DNA from: Sphingobacteriaceae bacterium
GTDB lineage: Bacteria; Bacteroidota; Bacteroidia; B-17B0; Aurantibacillaceae
Assembly: GCA_023251695.1 (NCBI GenBank)
Contig: JAHEYE010000047.1
Coordinates: forward strand, 1-19,097
DNA length: 19,097 nt
Direction: 5' to 3'
The translations under genes and the position numbers were made by a program. A model generated the notes under the pieces. The model had not been told where the DNA came from. It did no database searches and worked only from the letters and a program-made list of their open reading frames with translations. Below are positions 7,681-14,735 of this stretch, in pieces (within the stretch, counting starts at the first letter, position 1; each line of letters starts with the position of its first letter).

Positions 7681-8448
7681 ATGTTTTTCTTCTTGTCTAA
7701 GGTATTAACTTTTTTGGTGTCGCCCATGGTGTGGTTCTTTGTTCTTGTTATCTTGGGCATAAAAACCAAAGAGGAGAGGAAAAGAAAACGTTTTTTGATT
7801 TCGGCCTTGGCGCTGATTTATATTTGTACCAATTCTTTTATAGTTGATGAGCTGGCACGCGCCTGGGAGCCTGTTACGGATGATACCTACATGACGAATG
7901 AAAAATATGATATGGCGGTTGTTTTGGGAGGAATCGGGCGGATTGATGAGCGGCAGAAAAGATTTGAGTTCATGACCGCAGGTGACCGTTTATTTCAAAC
8001 ACTTGAATTATATTACAGAGGCAGGATAAAACAAATATTTTTCAGTGGCGGTTCAGGAAGCATCCGTTATCCCGATCACAAAGAAGGGGCTTATGTGAAA
8101 AAATATTTAAATACTATTCATGTTCCGGATTCCGCCATCATTATCGAAAATGAATCGAAAAACACTTATGAGAATGCGGTTTATTCGAAAAAAATGCTCG
8201 ACAGTTTACAGTTTAAAGGAAGTTTGTTATTAGTCACATCAGCCTATCACATGCCAAGAGCCCTTGCTACTTTTAAAAAAGCGGGCTATGTAAATATTAC
8301 ACCTTACATTACCAACAGGATGAGCGGTCCGCGCCGCTTCGACTGGGATTTCTGTTTCATACCCAATGCGGAAGCCTTAACCAATCTCAACATGCTCATA
8401 CATGAATGGGTGGGATATACCATTTATAAAATAAAAGGCTGGGCTTAG
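7681..8448 (+). CDS. DUF218 (YdcF/ElyC/SanA-like) membrane protein
   Basis: A 255-aa inner-membrane protein. Two hydrophobic segments at about residues 6-26 and 38-54 precede the DUF218 domain. Family motifs are in order: AVVLGG (79-84), FFSGGSG (120-126), ENESKNTYENA (156-166) and LLVTSAYHMPRA (183-194). ElyC and SanA of Escherichia coli, which share this domain and the N-terminal membrane segments, affect envelope and peptidoglycan integrity. A similar envelope role here is inference; the enzymatic activity of the domain is not settled. The gene lies 7 bp ahead of the DUF2851 gene, suggesting co-transcription. Confidence 0.9.
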   Translation: MFFFLSKVLTFLVSPMVWFFVLVILGIKTKEERKRKRFLISALALIYICTNSFIVDELARAWEPVTDDTYMTNEKYDMAVVLGGIGRIDERQKRFEFMTAGDRLFQTLELYYRGRIKQIFFSGGSGSIRYPDHKEGAYVKKYLNTIHVPDSAIIIENESKNTYENAVYSKKMLDSLQFKGSLLLVTSAYHMPRALATFKKAGYVNITPYITNRMSGPRRFDWDFCFIPNAEALTNLNMLIHEWVGYTIYKIKGWA

Positions 8449-8455
8449 AAAATTT

Positions 8456-9730
8456 ATGAGGGAAGACTTATTACATTTCATTTGGAATTTCCAATTATTA
8501 AAAACGCGTGAATTTGTCAGCGTAAACGGCACAAAAATCAGGGTTTTTCATCCCGGTGAATTAAATAAGGATGCCGGTCCGGATTTTTTCAATGGCAGAA
8601 TTGAAGTGGACGGGATTATCCTTGTTGGCAATATTGAAATACATGTGAATTCATCCGATTGGTTAAAACACCGACATGAAAACGATAAAGTTTATGACAA
8701 TTTAATTTTACATGTGGTTTATAAACATGATAAGAGTATTCTGCAAAACACCAAGCATAATGTAGAAACGGTTGAATTAAAAAACTACATCGACGCCGCG
8801 GTTCTTAAAAAATATAATTCATTAATTTCCTCTTCTTCGGCACTGCCTTGTTCGAAACAAATAAGAAATGTAGAAGAAATAAAAATACAGTCATGGCTTC
8901 AGCGTATGCTGGCCGATAGGATGGAAAGCAAAACAGATTATGTGAAGCATGTTTTTTCGGCTGCTCAAAATGATTTTTCACAAACCTTATATATAATGCT
9001 TGCGAGAAATTTTGGTTTTAAGATAAATGCTGAACCATTTGAATTACTTGCAAAGCATATTCCGCTGCCAATTGCGTTAAAGCATTCCGGCAATTTATTT
9101 CAATTGGAAGCCCTGTACTATGGCTGTGCAGGTTTCTTAAACCGCGCTTACAAATCAAAATACCTTCAGCAATTGCAAAACGAATTTGAATTTTTTAAAA
9201 ACAAGTACAAACTAATTGAGCTTGATTCTTCTGTTTGGAAATTCTTACGTTTACGACCCGCTAATTTTCCTACTGTGAGATTATGGCAATTTGCAACGGC
9301 AATTCATAAATGCCCGGATTTGTTTAAGAATCCTGAAAATTACAATACGGTGGAAAGTTTGTTACAGGCTTTCTCGTATACCCATGATGGTTATTTTTCC
9401 AATCACTACAAATTAGATGGTCAGGAAGTAAGAACTATTAAAGGTATCGGGAAAAAGTCGGTGGAAAACCTTATTGTAAACACAATGGCGCCATTTTTGT
9501 TTTTTTACGGGAAACAAACCGCTAACGATCGCATGATTGAATCCGCTTTTGAATGCTATGAAGAGCTCCCTTTTGAGGATAATGTTAAAACACGGCACTT
9601 CACTAAAACCGGCTTAAAATTTAAAACGGCGTCTGAAAGTCAAGGTATCATTCAGCTTTTTGATAATTATTGCAAAAATACCCGTTGTTTAGACTGTGGC
9701 ATTGCCTCCAACCTATTGTTTCATAAATAG
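8456..9730 (+). CDS. DUF2851 family protein
   Basis: A 424-aa soluble protein without a signal peptide. It carries the conserved start of the DUF2851 family (LLHFIWNFQLL, then HPGELNKDAGPDFFNGRI and GNIEIHVNSSDW). The family is widespread in Bacteroidota and has no assigned function that I know of. Two details deserve note. Residues 328-339 (IKGIGKKSVENL) look like a helix-hairpin-helix glycine loop. The C-terminus has a cysteine cluster C406-x4-C411-x2-C414, which could bind a metal. Both could suit nucleic-acid binding, but this is only inference from motifs. The start is 7 bp after the DUF218 stop. The 3' end contains part of the promoter of the next gene. Confidence 0.88.
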   Translation: MREDLLHFIWNFQLLKTREFVSVNGTKIRVFHPGELNKDAGPDFFNGRIEVDGIILVGNIEIHVNSSDWLKHRHENDKVYDNLILHVVYKHDKSILQNTKHNVETVELKNYIDAAVLKKYNSLISSSSALPCSKQIRNVEEIKIQSWLQRMLADRMESKTDYVKHVFSAAQNDFSQTLYIMLARNFGFKINAEPFELLAKHIPLPIALKHSGNLFQLEALYYGCAGFLNRAYKSKYLQQLQNEFEFFKNKYKLIELDSSVWKFLRLRPANFPTVRLWQFATAIHKCPDLFKNPENYNTVESLLQAFSYTHDGYFSNHYKLDGQEVRTIKGIGKKSVENLIVNTMAPFLFFYGKQTANDRMIESAFECYEELPFEDNVKTRHFTKTGLKFKTASESQGIIQLFDNYCKNTRCLDCGIASNLLFHK

Positions 9731-9745
9731 CATTTTTTATATTTG
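9716..9745 (+). promoter_or_regulatory. Promoter for the small PspC-like gene
   Basis: TTG at 9716-9718 and TATATTTG at 9738-9745, a full TAnnTTTG match, are spaced by 19 bp, as in Bacteroidota housekeeping promoters. The -33 part lies inside the last codons of the DUF2851 gene. The -7 element ends 4 nt before the ATG at 9750, so transcription would begin at or near the start codon, giving a leaderless message. Confidence 0.65.
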
Positions 9746-9749
9746 TAAT

Positions 9750-9989
9750 ATGGTAAAAGGTATTGTAGCCTGGTTCGAACAGCAAGCTTTCGGGGTTTGC
9801 GAATGGTGGGGAAAAAAATTAGGAATTAAGACCACTAATATCCGTTTGTATTTTATTTATTTGTCGTTTTTTACTTTCGGAAGTCCGATTATTATTTATT
9901 TCATCATGGCTTTTATCCTGGAACACAAAAATTACTTTAAGCCATCATTTTACAAAAAACGTAAAAGCGTTTGGGATATCGAGTTTTGA
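9750..9989 (+). CDS. Small PspC-like membrane protein
   Basis: A 79-aa protein. I place the start at 9750 (MVKGIVAW), because an in-frame ATG at 9696 would add 18 residues that only overlap the DUF2851 end and the promoter. The sequence follows the PspC fold pattern: AFGVCEWWGKKLGIKTTNIRL, an amphipathic helix, then one hydrophobic segment (about residues 36-58, IYLSFFTFGSPIIIYFIMAF), ending in a basic tail with VWDIEF. Bacteroidota have many such stand-alone PspC-like proteins. In enterobacteria PspC senses envelope stress together with PspB, but no other Psp gene is next to this one. A G+C-rich stem-loop follows the stop codon. Confidence 0.8.
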   Translation: MVKGIVAWFEQQAFGVCEWWGKKLGIKTTNIRLYFIYLSFFTFGSPIIIYFIMAFILEHKNYFKPSFYKKRKSVWDIEF

Positions 9990-10027
9990 CCCCGCCCAAT
10001 GTTTGCATAAGCAAGCAAACGCGGGGT
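9989..10027 (+). terminator. G+C-rich stem-loop after the PspC-like gene
   Basis: ACCCCGC (9989-9995) pairs with GCGGGGT (10021-10027), and GTTTGC (10001-10006) pairs with GCAAAC (10015-10020). The two stems stack apart from a 5-nt bulge (9996-10000), with an 8-nt loop. The stem starts within the stop codon. A T-rich stretch follows only after about 8 nt, so it could be an imperfect terminator or an mRNA-stabilising 3' structure. Confidence 0.5.
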
Positions 10028-10082
10028 GACGATTTCATTTTTATATTATTTGATTCAAAATTGAACATTAAAATTCTAAATC

Positions 10083-10748
10083 ATGAAAAAAATTATCACC
10101 ACTTTATTTATCGCGTTTACTGCTTACTCTTTTGCTCAGGAAGTAAAAGTTAAAAGCGGCAACGAAAAGTTTTCGTCGGGCAGTCACGATTGCCTTACGA
10201 CTACCATTTACGAAGGTGAAAAAGACAAAGCCATGAGCAAATGGAAAAGCAAACTGAACAATTTCAGGGATGAAAAAGTAAAATGGAAAGGTGATGAAAT
10301 ATTTGGGGACAACATTGAAATAAAAGACTGGGGCAATAATCCGGTTGATATTTATTCGAAGTTTGATGAGGATAAGGACAAGAAGACCGTAACCATGCAC
10401 GTTGCCGTTGATTTGGGCGGCGCTTATTTAACCTCATCGGATAAAGATAAATACCGTTATATCGAGAAGATGATGAAAGAATTTGCAATCGATATGACTA
10501 AAGATAATATTAAGGATTTGGTAAGCAGTGCTGAAAAAGCCCAGGGTAAATTAGAAGACGAGCAAAAAGACCTTGAAAAGAAAAATAAGGGTTACAAGGA
10601 TGATATTGAAGATTACAAGAAGAAAATTACCAAGGCAGAAAGCGACATAAAAGATAACGAAACTGCGCAGGGCAAAAAGAAATCGGAAATTGATACTCAG
10701 AAAAAAGTGGTGGATGATATTAAAAAGAAGCTAGATAAAGTAAACTAG
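10083..10748 (+). CDS. Secreted protein of unknown function with C-terminal coiled coil
   Basis: A 221-aa exported protein I do not recognise. Residues 1-19 are a clear signal peptide (cleavage after SFAQ). Residues about 20-140 are a mixed, probably beta-rich domain with GSHDCLTTTIYEG and later VTMHVAVDLGGAYLTSSDKDKY; it contains the only cysteine of the mature protein. Residues about 150-221 are strongly charged (mainly Lys, Asp, Glu) and predicted coiled coil. The pattern of a small periplasmic domain plus coiled coil suggests a structural or binding role; no catalytic motif is seen. The start lies 93 bp after the PspC-like gene with no exact TAnnTTTG box. It ends on the CTAG shared with the convergent TerC-type gene. 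Confidence 0.75.
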   Translation: MKKIITTLFIAFTAYSFAQEVKVKSGNEKFSSGSHDCLTTTIYEGEKDKAMSKWKSKLNNFRDEKVKWKGDEIFGDNIEIKDWGNNPVDIYSKFDEDKDKKTVTMHVAVDLGGAYLTSSDKDKYRYIEKMMKEFAIDMTKDNIKDLVSSAEKAQGKLEDEQKDLEKKNKGYKDDIEDYKKKITKAESDIKDNETAQGKKKSEIDTQKKVVDDIKKKLDKVN

Positions 10749-11536
10749 TTCTCCTGGTTAAAATCTTTTTTGCGTTTAATTTTACGTTCCCACATATTAA
10801 ACGATTCGATTAAAATGGCAAAGGCCAACGCGATGTAAGCGTAGTTTTTGTTTAGCTCAACGTGAAACTCTTCAGAAACAGTGGTGTTGTAGGCATCCAC
10901 AATCGATTCGGCGACTAATATTCCACCTATCGCCAATAAAAAAGTAAGAGCAATCATTTTAATGCCCGGATTTCTGTTGATGAACTCAGCAACCATTCCG
11001 GAAAATAAAATCATCAGTATCATCGAAATGGTAACCGCGCCAACCATAATAATGATGTTGTTGGAAATAGCCACTGCAGTTAAAATGGAATCGAAAGAGA
11101 AAACGATATCAATTAAAACAATTTGCATCACTACGGCACGGAACGTATCGCTGCCTTTTTTCGAATCCAACTCATGATCCACACCATTTACTTTTTCCTT
11201 TATTTCTTTCCAGGTTTTGTAAAGAAGAAAGACACCACCTGTAAATAAGATGATGGCCCTACCCGACACACCATAAATACCGAGGTGAAACAAAGGTGCG
11301 ATCAAAGAAGTAATCCAGTTAATCGAAAACAATAAAGCACAACGAACCAATAAAGCTAGTACTAAACCAATCTTGCGCGCTTTTTCCTGGGTTGACCGTG
11401 GTAAGCGGTCGGCAATAATAGAAATGAAAATGATGTTGTCAATCCCTAAAACAATTTCAAGTACCGATAGGGTTAAGAGGCTGATGATGCCTTGTATACT
11501 TAATAATTGGTGTAAATCCTGACCGTAATCGTGCAT
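10745..11536 (-). CDS. TerC family integral membrane protein
   Basis: A 263-aa polytopic inner-membrane protein with about seven hydrophobic segments. It has both TerC signatures: L26-E27-I-V-L-G-I-D33-N34 in the first membrane segment and I-D143-I-V-F-S-F-D149-S150 later, whose acidic residues are the likely metal-binding sites. TerC-family members (tellurium resistance TerC, the Alx/MntP-linked manganese exporters, YkoY/YceF) move or handle divalent metals, often for metalation of exported proteins. Manganese export is the most likely role, by family analogy. The gene stands alone and is convergent with the coiled-coil protein, sharing the CTAG that ends both. A basic C-terminal tail is cytoplasmic by the positive-inside rule. 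Confidence 0.9.
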   Translation of the reverse strand: MHDYGQDLHQLLSIQGIISLLTLSVLEIVLGIDNIIFISIIADRLPRSTQEKARKIGLVLALLVRCALLFSINWITSLIAPLFHLGIYGVSGRAIILFTGGVFLLYKTWKEIKEKVNGVDHELDSKKGSDTFRAVVMQIVLIDIVFSFDSILTAVAISNNIIIMVGAVTISMILMILFSGMVAEFINRNPGIKMIALTFLLAIGGILVAESIVDAYNTTVSEEFHVELNKNYAYIALAFAILIESFNMWERKIKRKKDFNQEN

Positions 11537-11554
11537 TATTTTGGGCTAACAGCA

Positions 11555-11562
11555 CAAAGTTA
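11555..11562 (-). promoter_or_regulatory. Candidate -7 promoter element for the TerC-family gene
   Basis: TAACTTTG on the minus strand fully matches TAnnTTTG, 18 nt ahead of the start codon. No TTG is visible at the expected upstream distance. I see no yybP-ykoY-like riboswitch in the short leader. Confidence 0.45.
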
Positions 11563-11637
11563 TGGTTTTTTATGGGATTCAGTAAAAATTATTCTTATTG
11601 AAAATCAATTACTTACATACTATTTTAGTACTATGCC

Positions 11638-11669
11638 TTGCATAATACCTTTTTAACCACTTATCTTTG
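11638..11669 (+). promoter_or_regulatory. Promoter of the secreted protein/PadR/PspC operon
   Basis: TTG at 11638-11640 and TATCTTTG at 11662-11669, a full TAnnTTTG match, are spaced by 21 bp. Transcription would begin near 11676 and give a leader of about 115 nt before the ATG at 11792. PadR regulators often repress their own operon, so an operator may overlap this site; I could not identify a clear dyad. Confidence 0.6.
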
Positions 11670-11791
11670 TATCACCAACTAATAGCTTATACATTGAACC
11701 TGCAGAACAATGTTTAGTATTAAAAGAAAAAAATAGAAGATAAATATTAATAACGAAGCAGAACAAAATCCGCTTCATAAAAAGAAGAGAA

Positions 11792-12148
11792 ATGAAGAAG
11801 AAAGCAAACATCACAGGAAAAGTTATCAAAGTAGCAACAATTGCCGCATTAACACTTGGCTCGTTTTTAGTTAAAGCAACTAATGGTAACGAGGTAGCCC
11901 TTGAAACTGAAAAAACAATTAAAGAACACGTAAAATTCCCGAAACTGATTTTACCGGTTCAGCAACAATCACAAAAAGTGGAAGTGATTTTTACAACAGC
12001 CGAAAACGGAAACGTAAATTTTGTTCTTGCCAAAACCACTAACAAAGAAGTGAAGGTTGAAATTGAAAAACAATTTTCGAAACTAAATTTAAATAAACTG
12101 AAAGCTAATGTAGCTTACAGCGTTGTGTTAAACTTTAAAACTATTTAA
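11792..12148 (+). CDS. Small secreted protein, possible TonB-C-like fold
   Basis: A 118-aa protein with an N-terminal hydrophobic signal (about residues 12-28, after a long basic start with several lysines). The mature part has the order KFPKLILP, VEVIFTTAENGNVNFVLAKT, then the helix EVKVEIEKQFSKLNLNKL and a final strand VAYSVVLNFKTI. This beta-beta-alpha-beta arrangement resembles small TonB C-terminal or energy-transducer-like domains, but that is only a fold-level guess. It is the first gene of an apparent operon, 2 bp ahead of PadR. Start choice: ATG at 11792, preceded by the purine-rich AGAAGAGA. The function is not known; the context suggests an envelope factor controlled together with the PspC protein. 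Confidence 0.8.
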   Translation: MKKKANITGKVIKVATIAALTLGSFLVKATNGNEVALETEKTIKEHVKFPKLILPVQQQSQKVEVIFTTAENGNVNFVLAKTTNKEVKVEIEKQFSKLNLNKLKANVAYSVVLNFKTI

Positions 12149-12150
12149 TC

Positions 12151-12483
12151 ATGTCAGTAAACGCAGAGAACACAAAAGCCCAAATGCGCAAAGGTGTTCT
12201 TGAACTATGCATACTTTCTATCCTCTCGAAAGGTGACGCTTATCCGACCGAAATAATTGATAAGCTAAAGGAAACAAAGTTAGTTGTAGTTGAAGGAACC
12301 CTCTACCCGCTCTTAACACGGCTCAAAAATACCGGACTTCTTGCCTACCGCTGGGAAGAAAGCACTTCCGGTCCACCAAGAAAATACTATAAGCTAACAG
12401 AAATTGGCGAACAGTATTTAAAAGAAGTCCAGCAATCGTGGATGGATCTGGTCGACATAGTAAACAAAACCATTAATCAATAA
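12151..12483 (+). CDS. PadR family transcriptional regulator
   Basis: A 110-aa winged-helix protein. The PadR domain covers nearly the whole length: GVLELCILSIL (helix 1), YPTEIIDKLKE (helix 2), VEGTLYPLLTRLKNTGLLAY (recognition helix and wing) and the wing end GPPRKYYKLTEIGEQYL. The C-terminal helix (about 85-110) would dimerise; this is the short PadR-s2 type without a ligand domain. The signal sensed is unknown. It lies 2 bp after the small secreted protein and 20 bp ahead of the large PspC protein. PadR beside PspC is a frequent pair in Bacteroidota and Firmicutes, which suggests local regulation of that protein. Confidence 0.92.
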   Translation: MSVNAENTKAQMRKGVLELCILSILSKGDAYPTEIIDKLKETKLVVVEGTLYPLLTRLKNTGLLAYRWEESTSGPPRKYYKLTEIGEQYLKEVQQSWMDLVDIVNKTINQ

Positions 12484-12503
12484 AAAATTAAATAAACATC
12501 AAA

Positions 12504-14345
12504 ATGAATAAGACAGTAACCATAAATATTAGCGGCATCATTTTCCACATTGAAGAAGATGCTTTTGAAAAACTCAGTAAATACCTGAGTACCATTAAAG
12601 GCTATTTCAGTAAAACTGACGGCGGCAACGAAATAATGAGCGATATTGAAGCGCGCATTGCAGAAATGCTTCAGGGAAAAACCAGTGCCGTTAAACAAGT
12701 AGTATTAATGGCCGATGTGGACTCGGTTATTGAAACTATGGGTAAACCGGAAGAATTTGTTGACGACGCAACCGCATCCCCAGAACAAGAAGAACAGGAA
12801 ACGCAGTACACTTCAGCTGAAAGCGTAAAAAAACGTTTGTTCCGTGATCCGGATCGCAAGGCTGTTGGTGGTGTTTGCTCAGGTATTGCCAATTACTTTG
12901 ATGTGGATTTGGTTTGGATCCGTTTGGCGATGTTCTTATTAGTGTTTTTTGGCGGTGTTACACTTTGGGTTTATATCATCCTCTGGATTGTAATACCTGA
13001 AGCTAAAACAACTGCCGATAAATTAGCTATGAAGGGCGAGAAAATCGATATCAATAATATCAGCAAATCAGTTAAAGAAGAGGCAGAGCAATTGAAGAAC
13101 CGTGCAAAAAAATACGGTAATGATATAAAAAACAACAGCGAGAATTTTAAAAACGACTCACAGAATTTTTTCGATAAGCTGGGTAATTTTGTGAAAGAAT
13201 TCTTAATCGTCTTTACTAAATTCTTTGCCCGCCTCATCGGACTAGTGCTCTTGATCTTCGGAGTTATGTTTATGTTAGGTCTTGTCTCAAGCATTTTTGG
13301 TTTCTCGATTGCAGGATCAAACACCGAGTTCAACGATTGGATAAATATTTTCTTCATGGAAAGAAGTCATTATACACTTGGCTTAATCGGCATCATCCTG
13401 TTTTTCGGCATTCCTTTTTTGATGATGATTTACGGTGGTGTGAAACTTTTATTTAAAATTCACTATAGCAACCGTTGGTTAAATATTTCGGCGGGCATCA
13501 TTTGGTTAATTGGTTTGATTGCCGTATTGTATGTGGGCCTTAATACCGGAAAAGATTTTAATGAAAGCGCTAAAATAAAAGAGGCAGTTATGCTGAACAC
13601 GCAACGCGATACACTTTATTTGAGCATGGCCCCGGGTAAAGAATTGTATGAACACCTTGGCGTTAACGAAGAAGATCTGGAAGATTATGATGATGAGGGA
13701 AACAAACGCAAAGTGCACCGTCGTAGGAGTGATTATATTGTAGCTAAAGCGAACGGAAATAAATTCATTGTTGGCTATGCACAATTAAATATATTACCGG
13801 CATCCGGCGAAAACTTTGAATTGTATGTGATTAAAAAAGCGCGCGGTTTTGATAAGCGCGCAGCTGTCGATCGTGCGAAAGCAATCAATTATAAAATTAT
13901 TCCGGGCGACAGTACCATACAGTTCAACGAAATATTTACGGTAGCCGCGAATGAAAAATTCAGAGTACAGGAAATTGAAGTTATATTAAAAGTACCGAGA
14001 GGGAAAGTAATATTCTTCGATAAAAACATGGCAAACATTATTTACGATGTTGAAAATGTAACCAATACTTACGATGGCGACATGGTAAACCGCCGCTGGA
14101 TAATGGGAGCAAACGGATTAGAGTGTGTAGATTGTGAAGGAATTGATTTTGATGATATGGATAAAGACGGTGTTCCAAAACCTCCTCCACCTCCCGGTCC
14201 GCCAACTGAAGTGAACGTTGACGTAAAAGATGCTAAAGTAAACATCAACGAACACGGTATTCACGTAAACTCAAAAGATGCTAACGTGAAAATTAATAAC
14301 GACGGCATTCATATTGATACGAAAGGAAATAAAGGTGAGAAGTAG
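12504..14345 (+). CDS. Large PspC-domain membrane protein
   Basis: A 613-aa multi-domain membrane protein. Residues 1-90 form an alpha/beta N-terminal domain (NISGIIFHIEEDAFEKL, MSDIEARIAEML) found in front of PspC in Bacteroidota. The PspC domain covers about 111-172 (RDPDRKAVGGVCSGIANYFD, then a membrane segment). A charged helix (about 175-225) is followed by three more hydrophobic segments at about 235-270, 290-322 and 328-350. The extracytoplasmic C-terminal part (about 353-613) contains a mainly beta region, a proline-rich hinge at 558-567 and two copies of a 17-residue KDA-x-V-x-I-N-x-x-GIH motif at the end. The protein is much larger than enterobacterial PspC (about 120 aa). A role in envelope-stress sensing is inferred from the PspC domain and the PadR neighbour. 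Confidence 0.88.
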   Translation: MNKTVTINISGIIFHIEEDAFEKLSKYLSTIKGYFSKTDGGNEIMSDIEARIAEMLQGKTSAVKQVVLMADVDSVIETMGKPEEFVDDATASPEQEEQETQYTSAESVKKRLFRDPDRKAVGGVCSGIANYFDVDLVWIRLAMFLLVFFGGVTLWVYIILWIVIPEAKTTADKLAMKGEKIDINNISKSVKEEAEQLKNRAKKYGNDIKNNSENFKNDSQNFFDKLGNFVKEFLIVFTKFFARLIGLVLLIFGVMFMLGLVSSIFGFSIAGSNTEFNDWINIFFMERSHYTLGLIGIILFFGIPFLMMIYGGVKLLFKIHYSNRWLNISAGIIWLIGLIAVLYVGLNTGKDFNESAKIKEAVMLNTQRDTLYLSMAPGKELYEHLGVNEEDLEDYDDEGNKRKVHRRRSDYIVAKANGNKFIVGYAQLNILPASGENFELYVIKKARGFDKRAAVDRAKAINYKIIPGDSTIQFNEIFTVAANEKFRVQEIEVILKVPRGKVIFFDKNMANIIYDVENVTNTYDGDMVNRRWIMGANGLECVDCEGIDFDDMDKDGVPKPPPPPGPPTEVNVDVKDAKVNINEHGIHVNSKDANVKINNDGIHIDTKGNKGEK

Positions 14346-14351
14346 TTAGGA

Positions 14352-14481
14352 AGGGACAGAAGGGACTAAAGGGATTGCAGGGACTAAAATGATGAGAAAA
14401 GTATTTTGAAGAAAAATTGTCCCTTTAATCCCTTTAGTCTCTTTAATCCCTTAAGTCCCTTTAATCCCTTAAGTCCTTTCC
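14352..14481. repeat. Opposed arrays of a 9-bp repeat (AGGGACTAA / TTAGTCCCT type)
   Basis: Four units of the type AGGGACTAA run from 14352 to 14387 (agggacaga, agggactaa, agggattgc, agggactaa). After a 32-bp AT-rich spacer, six units and a partial seventh of the complementary type TCCCTTTAA/TCCCTTTAG/TCCCTTAAG run from 14420 to 14481. In RNA the two arrays can pair into a long imperfect hairpin. The left array begins 6 bp after the stop codon of the PspC gene. Confidence 0.9.
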
Positions 14482-14516
14482 ATAGTAACTTTTCTAGTTT
14501 GTTATACGTCTTAAAA

Positions 14517-14524
14517 TAAATTTG
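14517..14524 (+). promoter_or_regulatory. Orphan TAnnTTTG box with no protein gene behind it
   Basis: TAAATTTG is a full match to the -7 element. The nearest upstream TTG (14499-14501) is at a short spacing of 15 bp, so the -33 part is weak. The next protein start is about 240 bp away, beyond a terminator, so the box would serve the small-RNA candidate. Confidence 0.4.
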
Positions 14525-14530
14525 TTCCTT

Positions 14531-14633
14531 TTGAACTATTACGCATTATAAGTGTAATAGAAAGACTTAAGATACGTGCAGTTGGTTTATTTGAACAAGC
14601 AAAAAGCTCCTTTTCATGTTAGGGGCTTTTTTG
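14531..14633 (+). ncRNA. Candidate small RNA (unnamed)
   Basis: Starting about 7 nt after the TAAATTTG box, a transcript of roughly 100 nt would begin with a hairpin (stem CTATTAC/GTAATAG, 14536-14542 with 14554-14560, 11-nt loop), continue with about 40 nt of unstructured sequence, and end at an intrinsic terminator with a T-run. No long open frame is present. I do not recognise it as 6S, tmRNA, SRP RNA, RNase P RNA or a tRNA. The assignment rests only on signal order. Confidence 0.35.
14601..14633 (+). terminator. Intrinsic terminator
   Basis: AAAAAGCTCC (14601-14610) pairs with GGGGCTTTTT (14622-14631) with a single G-U pair, an 11-nt loop, and a T-tract immediately after. It could end the PspC operon by read-through or the small-RNA candidate. 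Confidence 0.75.
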
Positions 14634-14735
14634 TTTTGGAAAATCTAAACATTTTTAGGGAAATCAATACCTCCCTTTATCGATTTAAATAATTGAAAAC
14701 CAAAATAATCAGGCAATTAACCGGCTTTTTTAGAC

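Noticed and set aside
9696..9749. Upstream ATG for the PspC-like protein (adds 18 residues)
   Set aside because: The extension overlaps the DUF2851 gene and the promoter at 9716-9745, and is not PspC-like; 9750 begins the recognisable domain.
11537..11640. Possible yybP-ykoY manganese riboswitch ahead of the TerC-family gene
   Set aside because: The likely leader is only about 10-20 nt and I see none of the conserved paired elements.
12971..13357. Minus-strand open frame of 128 codons inside the PspC gene
   Set aside because: Shadow of the membrane-protein coding region; no start signals or family features.
14352..14481. Insertion-sequence end or MITE
   Set aside because: No transposase, no target-site duplication and the inverted arms are made of short tandem units rather than a single terminal repeat; a MITE-like origin is not excluded but not supported.
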